Shown here: piece by piece, positions 49,135 to 56,852 of the stretch
Numbering within the stretch: the stretch's first letter is position 1
How the letters are laid out: every line of letters begins with the position of its first letter
NCBI GenBank assembly: GCA_964521255.1
Contig: CAZFRM010000012.1
Coordinates: 93,575-157,574, forward strand
Source of the DNA: ZC4RG29 sp964521255
Lineage (GTDB): Bacteria > Bacteroidota > Bacteroidia > Cytophagales > Cyclobacteriaceae
DNA length: 64,000 bases
Direction of reading: 5' to 3'
Notes under the pieces: model-generated
What the model was told of the DNA's origin: nothing
The model's input: the letters and a program-made list of their open reading frames with translations, nothing else
Database searches by the model: none
Translations under genes and position numbers: made by a program

Positions 49135-50037
49135 TTATTTTATCATTTCCTTACCGGGAGCTCGTTTGAAACCAATCATGTTCAGATCACCACTTTTATA
49201 AACCTCAATGAGAGAGAAGCTGTTGTTCTCAAGGCCACTGAAGTCGACCATACCGGGAAGGGTACAAAAGTGGATGCTTTCAATTTTATTGTAAACATAT
49301 TCATGACGATGGCCCTGAAAAACGGCAATGATCTTTTTGCTTTCATGTAATACTTCACGCACCTGTTCAGCATTCTTCACACAAAGATCTTTGTTATCAA
49401 TATCGTCCAGGAGCTGATGAACAAAAACAATAACAGGAAAAGAAGTTTTATTAAGATCATTTTTTAACCACAACAGTTGATCCTCCGGAATAAATGTATC
49501 CGTCCATACATAATTTCCTTTATGATATGAGGTTCCATCCGTTTTGTAATTTGCATCCAGTACTACAAAATGAATTCCTTCCCTATCAAATGAGTAATGT
49601 GCTTTATCCTTTTGTATTCGGGTATTAACGACATTGTAGAGGAACTGCTGTTTGGATATGCTATCCATATCATGATTACCCAGTACGTGATAACGGGGAC
49701 CTTTAAAAGTAGCAAAGGCTTCCTCAACCTTTTTTAAATACGATAGAGTTGATTGTTCTGTCGGCGTTGCATTTTCATCCTTAAAGTCACCAAGATGAAT
49801 AACAAAATCAGCTTTAAGCTTATTCATCTCTTGCATTGCCTCTTTCATTTTGTCCAAAGATTCACGATAGTACCGGGTGCCTGAGGGTTCACGATCAGCA
49901 TAATGTGAATCCGTTACAATCCCAAATTTTAATACAGGATTGTCTTTTGAAAAAAGATCAAGCGGATTAAATATAGCAGCACCTGCAAGCGTTCCGCTAT
50001 AGCGAAGAAATTTTCTACGGTCAATCTGAAAAGCCAT
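49135..50037 (-). CDS. Secreted metallophosphoesterase
   Basis: This 300-residue calcineurin-like phosphoesterase has a Tat-type start (DRRKFLRYSGTLAGAAIF). The metal ligand motifs are complete: GIVTDSHYAD (Asp43, His45), HLGDFKD (Asp84), VLGNHDMD (Asn121, His122), VFVHQLL and VFQGHRHEYV. It is probably a periplasmic phosphodiesterase or phosphatase; the substrate is unknown. A word-repeat hairpin fills the space upstream towards the PRC-barrel gene. Confidence 0.9.
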   Translation of the reverse strand: MAFQIDRRKFLRYSGTLAGAAIFNPLDLFSKDNPVLKFGIVTDSHYADREPSGTRYYRESLDKMKEAMQEMNKLKADFVIHLGDFKDENATPTEQSTLSYLKKVEEAFATFKGPRYHVLGNHDMDSISKQQFLYNVVNTRIQKDKAHYSFDREGIHFVVLDANYKTDGTSYHKGNYVWTDTFIPEDQLLWLKNDLNKTSFPVIVFVHQLLDDIDNKDLCVKNAEQVREVLHESKKIIAVFQGHRHEYVYNKIESIHFCTLPGMVDFSGLENNSFSLIEVYKSGDLNMIGFKRAPGKEMIK

Positions 50038-50042
50038 GGGGA

Positions 50043-50116
50043 AAGTTATCAGTTAAAAGTTAATCGTCGCCGGCACATAAATTTACCATTAACGATTAAC
50101 TTTTTAACTATTAACT
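50043..50116. repeat. Intergenic hairpin, AGTTAAAAGTTAATCGT arms
   Basis: The left arm is AAGTTATCAGTTAAAAGTTA followed by ATCGT. The right arm in reverse complement is AAGTTAATAGTTAAAAAGTT followed by AATCGT. There are only a few mismatches over ~25 bp. It is between the PRC-barrel stop and the phosphoesterase start. Confidence 0.7.
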
Positions 50117-50118
50117 TA

Positions 50119-50538
50119 TTATACCTGGGCGGTTTTTCCCCAATAAGTATTCACTTCATCAAAGTACCGATGGTCGTTCGTGTCAGGCCAGTGACTTTTA
50201 TCAAATCCGGGAACATTTTTTAAGTATTCCTTATCACGGTTGAGGATGAAAATCTTACGACTCGGATCAACTTTCATTTGTGAAAAAGGAATTGCAAACA
50301 GCTTCCCGCCTATTCCCAGGAAAGAACCAAAATCCAGAATGGCGTATTCAATATGACCTGTATTAAGATTCACCATCAGGTTGTCGATCTTTCCCAATTT
50401 TTCTTCGCTCATATTTTCAACACCATCTCCAATAATGGATGTTGCTGTCAATCTCTCTACCGGAACATTTGCATCAGGCCCGTGATGATTCACGCCAGTG
50501 ATGTTATCCGTCTCATACTTTTTTTCATAGGTCTTCAT
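50119..50538 (-). CDS. PRC-barrel domain protein
   Basis: The 139-residue protein has a PRC-barrel fold: VPVERLTATSIIGDGVENMSEEKLGKIDNLMVNLNTGHIEYAILDFGSFLGIGGKLFAIPFSQM (in parts). Proteins of this size are common in stress-induced loci of environmental bacteria. It has a full Shine-Dalgarno sequence (AAAGGAGG at 50543-50550 on the complement, 4 nt from the ATG), which is unusual beside its neighbours and suggests efficient translation. The molecular role is unknown. Confidence 0.87.
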   Translation of the reverse strand: MKTYEKKYETDNITGVNHHGPDANVPVERLTATSIIGDGVENMSEEKLGKIDNLMVNLNTGHIEYAILDFGSFLGIGGKLFAIPFSQMKVDPSRKIFILNRDKEYLKNVPGFDKSHWPDTNDHRYFDEVNTYWGKTAQV

Positions 50539-50675
50539 ACTGCCTCCTTTGTGTTTAGTTTTAAATTATTATAACTCTTAAGACAGCCAAAAAGATACCA
50601 GTGTGAAAAACAGAGGCTATACTGTCATTTTCTTTCCAACGTGTAGAGAACGATTCACGTATTGTAGAGAGATGC

Positions 50676-52250
50676 TTACGTAATTAATTTACCTTTAAGT
50701 TCAGGACGCTTGTCAGGATTATTCGGATTTCCCTGCGCAACACTATTTAAAAATTTAATACTCACCGTGTCGTCCTCAAATGTGCATGTGAGTTGATCAC
50801 CATGCGCTGTTTCGATAAAGCGCTCTGTAACTACCAGTGTTTTATCATCTGTCCAGGCGACACCAGCAGTCTCTGAAGTCGAAACATATACACGGGCAGG
50901 CAGTTGAAATACTGCTGATGCTTTTTCGTTTTTCTTCCATTTATTAATGCCACACGTGATTCGGTGTTCGCCACTATCAGCGGAAACATTCAAGGTGCAT
51001 GAATCTTTCGCGAAGGAAAATGAAATACTTTTTACTGTAAGCTCATTGGCATCAATAGCGAATTTTTTACCTGTTATCTTCTGAACAAGTGGAGATGTAG
51101 AATTTGCTTGTGGAAATCCAAGTGTCAAATTTTTTAACCGCTCAGCAACTTGTTTCTGTTCAGCGTTAGAAGAAGCGATCGTTGTACTTTTGACAGCGGG
51201 TAACAAATAATTCCACATTGATTTCATGGAAGCTCCCATATTAAAGCTTTCACTGGTAGCGGCAATAACCATGTCAAGATCAGGATTCACAATACAGAAT
51301 TGTCCAAAAGCTCCATCACCGCGATAACCTCCGGGAGAACATCTCCAAAACTGATATCCATATCCCTGCGCCCAATCATTGTCAGCGGTATACTCAGCGC
51401 TTGAAGGATTTGACTCAACCTGTTTGCTTGTAGCTTCTTCTACCCATGCAGCGGGAAGAATTTGTTTACCCTGCCACATACCTTTCTGTAAATAAAGCAA
51501 GCCGAATTTTGCAATGTCTTCGGTCTTTACTCTCAATCCCCAGCCACCAACATTAATTCCTTGCGGACTGGATTCCCAATCCATTCCTTCAATTCCCAGT
51601 GGATCAAAAAGTCTTGGCTTCAAATATTCAATGATGGGTTGGCCTGTCAGTTTTTGAACGATCGCAGAGCACATATAAGTTGCCATTGAATTGTAATGGA
51701 AGCGTGAACCCGGTGTGTACTCAACCGGCGCCGCCAGAAATGTCTTCACCCAGCTAATGTCTTTTGAATCCCGCGCTGGTTCTTTGGCTTGCCCTGTTGA
51801 CATGGTGAGCAAGTCTTTAACCTTCATGGCAGCAAGGTTATCACTTATTGGATCAGGAACATCATCAGGAAAAAATGAAGTTACCGGATCGTTAACCGTT
51901 AAATGTCCTTCCGCCACAGCAAAACCTACCGCTGTTGAGGTAAAGCTTTTGCTTAACGAATAGAGCGTATGTTTGAATTGTGGAGCATAAGGTGACCACC
52001 ACCCTTCCGCTATGACATGACCATGACGGATAATCATGATACTATGAAATCCGATTTTATTTTTTTCTACATCGTTAAGAAATTCAAGAATCCCGGCGGA
52101 AGAAACACCCTGTTGTTCCGGCAGGCTGCGCGGAAGTGAATGTTTATTGTTTCGGACAATGCCTCCCGATGAAGGAATTGAATTAAGAAGTGTAAGCCCG
52201 GCAGCGCCAAAGCCCAGTTGTTTAATAAAGAGTCTACGATTGGTATGCAT
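50676..52250 (-). CDS. Serine hydrolase with C-terminal extension
   Basis: This 524-residue class C beta-lactamase-like hydrolase has a Tat-type signal (TNRRLFIKQLGFGAAGLTLL). The nucleophile motif is S98-L-S-K101 (TLYSLSKSFTSTAVG), followed by FHYNSMATYM as the Tyr motif. A further domain of ~150 residues (from ~370) is mostly beta (ITGKKFAIDANELTVKSISF), as in other Bacteroidota members of this group. It should be periplasmic. It is unlikely to be a true resistance beta-lactamase; esterase or peptidase activity is possible. Confidence 0.88.
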   Translation of the reverse strand: MHTNRRLFIKQLGFGAAGLTLLNSIPSSGGIVRNNKHSLPRSLPEQQGVSSAGILEFLNDVEKNKIGFHSIMIIRHGHVIAEGWWSPYAPQFKHTLYSLSKSFTSTAVGFAVAEGHLTVNDPVTSFFPDDVPDPISDNLAAMKVKDLLTMSTGQAKEPARDSKDISWVKTFLAAPVEYTPGSRFHYNSMATYMCSAIVQKLTGQPIIEYLKPRLFDPLGIEGMDWESSPQGINVGGWGLRVKTEDIAKFGLLYLQKGMWQGKQILPAAWVEEATSKQVESNPSSAEYTADNDWAQGYGYQFWRCSPGGYRGDGAFGQFCIVNPDLDMVIAATSESFNMGASMKSMWNYLLPAVKSTTIASSNAEQKQVAERLKNLTLGFPQANSTSPLVQKITGKKFAIDANELTVKSISFSFAKDSCTLNVSADSGEHRITCGINKWKKNEKASAVFQLPARVYVSTSETAGVAWTDDKTLVVTERFIETAHGDQLTCTFEDDTVSIKFLNSVAQGNPNNPDKRPELKGKLIT

Positions 52251-52510
52251 ATCCCGGGTTAGTTAATGAATTAAATTAAACTGTTTTTATTGACACCCCT
52301 TCGGGAAATTGGTTAGCGGTAGATTGTTAATGGTTAATGGTCATTGAAAGTACGAGGGCAGAGGTACGAAGGGCATTCATCTATTCAATTCTTCTCCGAC
52401 GGAATCCGGAGTCCTTCGGGTAATATGCAATTATTTTCCTATCCTATCGTACAGGATGGTTTACAGTTTTATTCTTTAAACTTTGAATCGTTAATATTGT
52501 ATGTTCATTT

Positions 52511-53242
52511 ATGAAAATAGGTCTATTCATTCCTTGCTACATTGATCAATTCTATCCGCATGTAGGGATAGCAACGTTGAACGTTCTGGAAAAGCAGGGT
52601 CTTAATGTTGAATATCCGTTAGATCAAACCTGTTGCGGGCAACCCATGGCCAATGCAGGGTTTGAGAAATACAGTAAGGGTGCAAGCGAATTGTTTATCC
52701 GCAACTTCTCGCGTTACGATTATATTGTTTCGCCATCGGGTAGTTGTGTTATGCATGTGAAGGATCATATGAAACATGTAGACCCGGCAGCACATCAACT
52801 TCATGATAAGGTTTTTGAGTTATGCGAGTTTCTCACTGATGTTGTTAAAGTTGATAAACTTGATGCACATTTTCCTTATAAAGTAGGACTTCACGCCAGT
52901 TGTCACGGACTACGCGGCTTACGCCTGGGGAGAGCATCCGAATTAAATGAGCCTGATTTTAACAAACCCAAAAGTCTCCTTGAAAAAGTGAAGGGCATTG
53001 AATTAATTGACCTTGCCCGCAAGGATGAGTGTTGTGGATTCGGCGGAACATTTGCTGTAACCGAAGAGGCTATTTCCGTCCGCATGGGTGAAGATCGCAT
53101 TGAAGATCATCTCTCACACGGCGCGGAAGTCATTACAGGTGCGGATATGTCATGCCTCATGCACCTTGAAGGACTTATCAGAAGACAGAAGAAAAACGTT
53201 AAGGTTATGCATATAGCCGAGATACTTGTTAAAAATGAATGA
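52511..53242 (+). CDS. LutA/LldE-like (Fe-S)-binding protein with two CCG domains
   Basis: The 243-residue protein has two cysteine-rich CCG domains: Cys9 with T-C41-C42-G-Q-P and Cys79 (PSGSCVMH); and Cys131 (ASCHG) with E-C174-C175-G-F-G-G. This is the form of LutA/LldE, a subunit of L-lactate (or glycolate/heterodisulfide-type) oxidoreductases that works with LutB and LutC. Neither partner is in this window. A diverged copy of its last codons lies 3.2 kb downstream (56429-56462). Confidence 0.9.
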   Translation: MKIGLFIPCYIDQFYPHVGIATLNVLEKQGLNVEYPLDQTCCGQPMANAGFEKYSKGASELFIRNFSRYDYIVSPSGSCVMHVKDHMKHVDPAAHQLHDKVFELCEFLTDVVKVDKLDAHFPYKVGLHASCHGLRGLRLGRASELNEPDFNKPKSLLEKVKGIELIDLARKDECCGFGGTFAVTEEAISVRMGEDRIEDHLSHGAEVITGADMSCLMHLEGLIRRQKKNVKVMHIAEILVKNE

Positions 53243-53305
53243 ATGGGTTGAATAGTTGACAGTTAAATGGGTTTAACTTTTTAAGCTTTCACTAAGTTAA
53301 CCCTA

Positions 53306-53338
53306 CCGTAAGATTAAGTCTTAACGGCTTCGTTTTTT
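53306..53338 (+). terminator. Possible terminator after the LutA-like gene
   Basis: CCGTAAGA and TCTTAACGG can pair (one bulged A), followed by CTTCG and then six T residues, 64 nt past the stop. Confidence 0.45.
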
Positions 53339-53452
53339 GCTCTTTAGATCCCCATTCCCAAAAAGCAATGCCTGTAAGAATTTTGGCTATTGCTTCCTGG
53401 TCCATCACTTCTATATCAATGCATTGACATTAATAAAGGAATGTCTTAATTA

Positions 53453-53728
53453 TTACTTTCTTGCTGCGATTGATTCTTCTACCCTTTCTTCTTTAAGCCT
53501 TCCGTTTTTTAGCTTTTGTATGGCTTCTTCACTCATAGTTTCAAATTTCCTTGTAATGCCGTCCCTAAATTCATTGAACTTGTCATTTAGTGCGTCTGCA
53601 TATTCGTCGCCTTTTCTTGAAATTTTATTCCGTATGGATGAGCCTTTAGCAGGAGCGAATAAAATTCCCAATGTTGCGCCAGCGGCAACCGCTACCAATA
53701 ATCCTAGTAATACTTTTCCTGAGTCCAT
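53453..53728 (-). CDS. YtxH domain protein
   Basis: The 91-residue protein has one N-terminal hydrophobic helix (KVLLGLLVAVAAGATLGILFAPAKG), the YtxH hallmark GILFAPxxGxxxR, then an amphipathic charged tail (NKISRKGDEYADALNDKFNEF...). YtxH-like proteins are general-stress proteins of unknown mechanism. It is part of the small-gene stress set at 53.4-56.4 kb and lies 50 nt downstream of the lmo0937-like gene. Confidence 0.85.
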   Translation of the reverse strand: MDSGKVLLGLLVAVAAGATLGILFAPAKGSSIRNKISRKGDEYADALNDKFNEFRDGITRKFETMSEEAIQKLKNGRLKEERVEESIAARK

Positions 53729-53778
53729 GATTTGTTTTTTTTATTTAAATAATATTTTAATTTTTAAACCTTCTGTGT

Positions 53779-53934
53779 TTAAAGGATTTTTCTTCCCTGG
53801 ATAATTCTAAATAATATTGCTATAACAGCAATAACAAGCAGAATGTGAATGATGCCACCGGCACTGTAGCCGATAAACCCGACCGCCCATGCTATGATCA
53901 GGATTACTGCGATGAGATAAAGTAGATTTCCCAT
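53779..53934 (-). CDS. lmo0937-like two-helix membrane protein
   Basis: This short frame, ATG at 53934, gives 51 residues. It has two hydrophobic helices with a Gly-rich turn (MGNLLYLIAVILIIAWAVGF, IGYSAGGIIHILLVIAVIAI) and the basic end LFRIIQGRKIL. This is the lmo0937 family pattern, common next to YtxH genes in Bacteroidota stress loci. Function is unknown. It shares a similar A-rich leader (AAAAAACAAAT) with the YtxH gene. Confidence 0.8.
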   Translation of the reverse strand: MGNLLYLIAVILIIAWAVGFIGYSAGGIIHILLVIAVIAILFRIIQGRKIL

Positions 53935-53970
53935 GATATTTGTTTTTTAAATTCTTTTTTATTCTTAAGT

Positions 53971-54109
53971 GGACTTACGCACCCTAACGAATCATTTGAA
54001 TTTCTTTCGTGACAATTTTGTGCTTTTGAGGTTTTGTGGCTGAATTTTCGATACTTCCGTATGCCACGAAATCTCAAAAACACAAAAATTCACAAAGGTG
54101 CGTAAGTCC
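53971..54109. repeat. Long nested hairpin between stress genes
   Basis: Perfect 13-bp outer arms (GGACTTACGCACC / GGTGCGTAAGTCC) enclose imperfect ~31-bp inner arms. The left inner arm is 54009-54040 and ends GTTTTGTGGC. The right is 54063-54093 and begins GCCACGAAATC. The loop is 22 nt and a 25-nt one-sided bulge separates the two stems. It is the strongest hairpin in the window, between the coiled-coil lipoprotein stop and the lmo0937-like start. Confidence 0.8.
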
Positions 54110-54190
54110 AATTCTTAACAAAGTGTCAGATAAGTCATTGTTGTGAAAACCAGATGCCTATATAAATTGTAACTAAACATTTTTGTAAGC

Positions 54191-54631
54191 CTAATTGACG
54201 TTTTTAACGGTTAAATCTTTAAATGCCTTACCTAGCTTATCCATGTCATTGTTAAATTCCGTTTTGAATACTTTCCAATTGTCTTCTCCATTTTCCTTGT
54301 AATTATCCATCCGCTCTTCAAGGTTATTGTTTTTTTTCTCAAGCTCAGCTATTTGTTTTTTGTATTCAGTTTTAGCTTCATTTTTTTCATTTTCTATTTT
54401 TTTATTGAAATCAACGATACTTTGGTCGTTAGCCTTAATCCTGATTGCCGTCTCTTTCCTATAGTTTTCAATTTCCACCAGATATTCTTCTGTGGCTTCA
54501 ACTAAATTTTCTTTTGCTTCTATAACATTGTTTTTTGCACTGTCTACTTTTTTGGCAGACATGTTGCAGCTTGTTAAGATTGCACCAGATATAATGGTGA
54601 GTGTTATCATAATTATTATTGACTTTTTCAT
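54191..54631 (-). CDS. Coiled-coil lipoprotein of a stress-gene set
   Basis: The 146-residue protein has a lipobox signal (MKKSIIIMITLTIISGAILTSC, Cys22). A nearly continuous amphipathic helix follows (KVDSAKNNVIEAKENLVEATEEYLVEIENYRKE and KKIENEKNEAKTEYKKQIAELEKKNNNLEERM, in parts). The end NWKVFKTEFNNDMDKLGKAFKDL matches the end of the divergent gene at 55466 (MWLSFMREFNQDMNSLQRSIKEM), so the two are paralogues. It is probably a surface-facing or periplasmic helical rod. Function is unknown. Confidence 0.82.
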   Translation of the reverse strand: MKKSIIIMITLTIISGAILTSCNMSAKKVDSAKNNVIEAKENLVEATEEYLVEIENYRKETAIRIKANDQSIVDFNKKIENEKNEAKTEYKKQIAELEKKNNNLEERMDNYKENGEDNWKVFKTEFNNDMDKLGKAFKDLTVKNVN

Positions 54632-55012
54632 TTTATTATTTTTTATGAGTTGTTAAAACTTGATTAATCCTGATGAGGTATCAGGTTTTTGAAGATAACC
54701 CTATTGCTTGTGGTATCTTTTTAACTTCAATTGAAAGGACAAAGATGAAGGTGTTTTGCATGCAATGCATTACAGATGTACAGATCACTGTTACAGATGT
54801 CACATGTTTTTCCGTCAGATGTACTTAATCGCGTTCAACCTAAGTCAGTCAATGAATGAATGACAATTTCTCTTTTACGGGTTTAACCTAAAAACAGCAA
54901 TGATTGAGCAGAAAACATGGAACTGCGAATAATGTAACATGTCTTCAGAGATGTGTAATACTTCAATGAGACAGGATCATCATCTTTGTATAGAATATAA
55001 ACATGCTCAATT
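54632..55012. promoter_or_regulatory. Divergent promoter region of the stress set
   Basis: This 381-nt space lies between the divergent coiled-coil genes. Its notable content is the set of phased ACAGATGT repeats at 54772-54823 and, further right, CATCTTTG at ~54982, a near match to the -7 consensus for the plus-strand gene. No ORF was seen. Confidence 0.45.
54772..54823. promoter_or_regulatory. Phased CAGATGT direct repeats (LytTR-like spacing)
   Basis: ACAGATGTA (54772-54780), exactly 12 nt, then ACAGATGTC (54793-54801), and a third CAGATGTA at 54816-54823. The repeat starts are 21 and 22 bp apart, two helical turns. Nine-bp direct repeats with a 12-bp spacer are the known geometry of LytTR-type response-regulator sites. 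Confidence 0.5.
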
Positions 55013-55372
55013 ATGAAATATAAAGCAATCATTTTGACCTTGACATTAAGTGCGCTATCGCTTTGCGCATTAGAATTATATGGCCAGGAAAAAGCAGAAA
55101 TAAGTAAAGCCGAGCAGGCTCGTATGGAGAGCTTACAAAAACTCCATATAAAAGAGCAGACACAAACTCAAAAAGCGAAGGATAAAGATAGAATGACTAC
55201 TGCAATAAACGACCGTAAGGCTACAAAATCAAATGCCAAAGAAGCTAATGATGCAGCAAGAGAATCTAAAGATGCATTAAAAGCGGAGAAGAAAGCTCAA
55301 AAAACTCGTATCCAAGCTGATAAGCAAGCCAAGAAAGCTGCAAAAGCAAGAGCCATCTCGAATAAAAACTGA
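55013..55372 (+). CDS. Secreted Lys/Ala-rich helical protein
   Basis: The 119-residue protein has a signal peptide (IILTLTLSALSLCALELYGQ). The mature part is a low-complexity charged helix (KAEISKAEQARMESLQKLHIKEQ; ARESKDALKAEKKAQKTRIQADKQAKKAAKARA, in parts). I recognise no family. It is the first of three plus-strand genes and is divergent from the lipoprotein gene across the repeat-bearing promoter region. Such proteins may bind acidic polymers, but this is speculation. Confidence 0.7.
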   Translation: MKYKAIILTLTLSALSLCALELYGQEKAEISKAEQARMESLQKLHIKEQTQTQKAKDKDRMTTAINDRKATKSNAKEANDAARESKDALKAEKKAQKTRIQADKQAKKAAKARAISNKN

Positions 55373-55465
55373 CGTTTTGTTTTTAAGTGCTACTTCCGCA
55401 AGAGTCAGGTTAAATTACCGTATGAAGACACCCTTCTGAAATTTAAAAATCTATATAATATAACT

Positions 55466-55909
55466 ATGAGAAGAATAATTTTAATCATATCCATAATAGC
55501 GATTATTACATCAGTGGGTTTAGCAAAGAACGCAAGACAGAGTAAGAAGGTCGCAGTAGCCCAAAGGGGCCTTGAAGCACAAATAGATTCTGTTGCGGAC
55601 TATCAAACATTTAAAAGAGAAGCTGATGTGAAGATCAGTGACAATCGAAAGAAAATTACAGCTCTAAAAGCAAAAACGTTATCTGATGACAAAGAGGTTA
55701 ACGAAAAATACGATATGAAAATCCTGGCGTTAGAGCAAAAAAATAATGCACTGGAAGTGAAAATCAATAATGCTACCGATACAAGAACAAATATGTGGTT
55801 GTCATTTATGCGTGAGTTTAACCAGGATATGAATAGCCTACAGCGTTCTATAAAAGAAATGGGAATTTTAAGATTCGAAATTGGTGTAAGCTTAACCGAG
55901 ATGAACTAG
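55466..55909 (+). CDS. Coiled-coil membrane-anchored protein, paralogue of 54191 gene
   Basis: The 147-residue protein has an N-terminal hydrophobic helix without a lipobox (IILIISIIAIITSVGLA), then a coiled coil (FKREADVKISDNRKKITALKAK, YDMKILALEQKNNALEVKI). The C-terminal block MWLSFMREFNQDMNSLQRSIKEMG mirrors the lipoprotein gene across the promoter. One copy is lipid-anchored and the other signal-anchored or secreted, which suggests two partners or two locations of one structure. Confidence 0.75.
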   Translation: MRRIILIISIIAIITSVGLAKNARQSKKVAVAQRGLEAQIDSVADYQTFKREADVKISDNRKKITALKAKTLSDDKEVNEKYDMKILALEQKNNALEVKINNATDTRTNMWLSFMREFNQDMNSLQRSIKEMGILRFEIGVSLTEMN

Positions 55910-55983
55910 ACCAATTGTTGTAAAAGGAAGAACAGAATTCCGACCTTTTATACTTTAAGGCAAAGAGCAAATCCTTTTGTAAC

Positions 55984-56403
55984 ATGGTAACTATTATGCA
56001 GGACGATGCAATATCTGTTTTCAATAGAAAATTTTCTATTGAAGAGTATGACAAACTGAAGTCAGTACAAAAAGGTGCATTTAAGAAAGGCTTGAAAAAA
56101 GCATTGGAAGATCTTAAAAACCTTTGTCGTATTCAAATGCTTGATGATGAATACCTCTTTTCTGTTGTGAGCAAAAAAGCAAATTATTCGCATATGGAGC
56201 TAGTGAATGAATACCGGGATCTGATATTCAAACTGAAAAACACAAAGGATGATGCGAATCAGGCTATGAAGATTGATTTAAAAAAAGAAACAATCCGAAG
56301 AAAATTGTTGGAATCGATGTTTGGTTCGTACTCCTTATTTAATCGTGTGGACGAAAAGACAGTAGCGATTAACCTGGAAATGCTGAAGAAAATGATTGCC
56401 TGA
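55984..56403 (+). CDS. Cytoplasmic hypothetical protein, 139 residues
   Basis: The protein is soluble and helical, with no signal peptide: DDAISVFNRKFSIEEYDKLKSVQKGAFKKGLKKALEDLKNLCRIQ, then MELVNEYRDLIFKLKNTKDDANQAMKIDLKKETIRRKLLESMFGSYSLFNRVD. I recognise no domain. It is the last plus-strand gene of the stress set. The lutA-like 3'-end fragment begins 26 nt after its stop codon. Confidence 0.65.
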   Translation: MVTIMQDDAISVFNRKFSIEEYDKLKSVQKGAFKKGLKKALEDLKNLCRIQMLDDEYLFSVVSKKANYSHMELVNEYRDLIFKLKNTKDDANQAMKIDLKKETIRRKLLESMFGSYSLFNRVDEKTVAINLEMLKKMIA

Positions 56404-56852
56404 TTATACCCCTCCTTTTGGTTCAGACGCATATAGCTGAGGTACTGGACAAAAATAAGTAAGCGGCACTGTTTCCATCTCGACATTTCATAAAGACGAA
56501 AATCTGCTTCAATTTTTACCGTAATGACGCGAAGTCGCACCTCACGACTTCAATTTATATCGTTTAGTTAATCTGTGATAGACAGCCTGAATAAGATTAA
56601 ACAAATTGTCAGATCTCCGAAGGGTCTTATTGTCATTCTAAGTTAAGAACCCTCGGCCCAAAAAGTTAAAATGACAACGATACTCGCACTCACAACTAAC
56701 CCCCATCGCAGCTCTTTATTTCCCTAAAAAAAAACTTGTCATTGGTAGGTTACAGGATGTTCCTTTTATCTCTTTACCCAATTCATTATTATTCATCCCA
56801 TTTATTCAAGCATCAGTTCATCCATTCATTCGCTCATTTCTTATCTTTAGTC
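56404..56852. other. 449-nt region before the histidine kinase
   Basis: It begins with the lutA-like 3'-end fragment (56429-56462) and holds a perfect 7-bp hairpin GAAGTCG/CGACTTC at 56531-56551. Beyond that I see no gene. The frame upstream of the kinase ATG (56736 onward) starts with TTG and lacks a convincing coding character. Confidence 0.5.
56429..56462 (+). pseudogene. Isolated 3'-end fragment of a lutA-like gene
   Basis: The frame reads THIAEVLDKNK then TAA, against MHIAEILVKNE at the end of the LutA-like protein. At DNA level 56429-56456 matches 53209-53236 at 23 of 28 positions, with differences partly at third codon positions. No other part of a lutA gene is present here. Confidence 0.55.

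Noticed and set aside
53337..53804. A 155-codon plus-strand frame over the YtxH gene
   Set aside because: It is antisense to the YtxH gene, which has a clear family motif, and its product is low-complexity Ser/Leu-rich with no recognisable domain.
56736..56852. 39-codon N-terminal extension of the histidine kinase
   Set aside because: It begins with TTG, is rich in His/Phe/Ser without pattern, and the ATG at 56853 gives a proper membrane-anchored kinase start.
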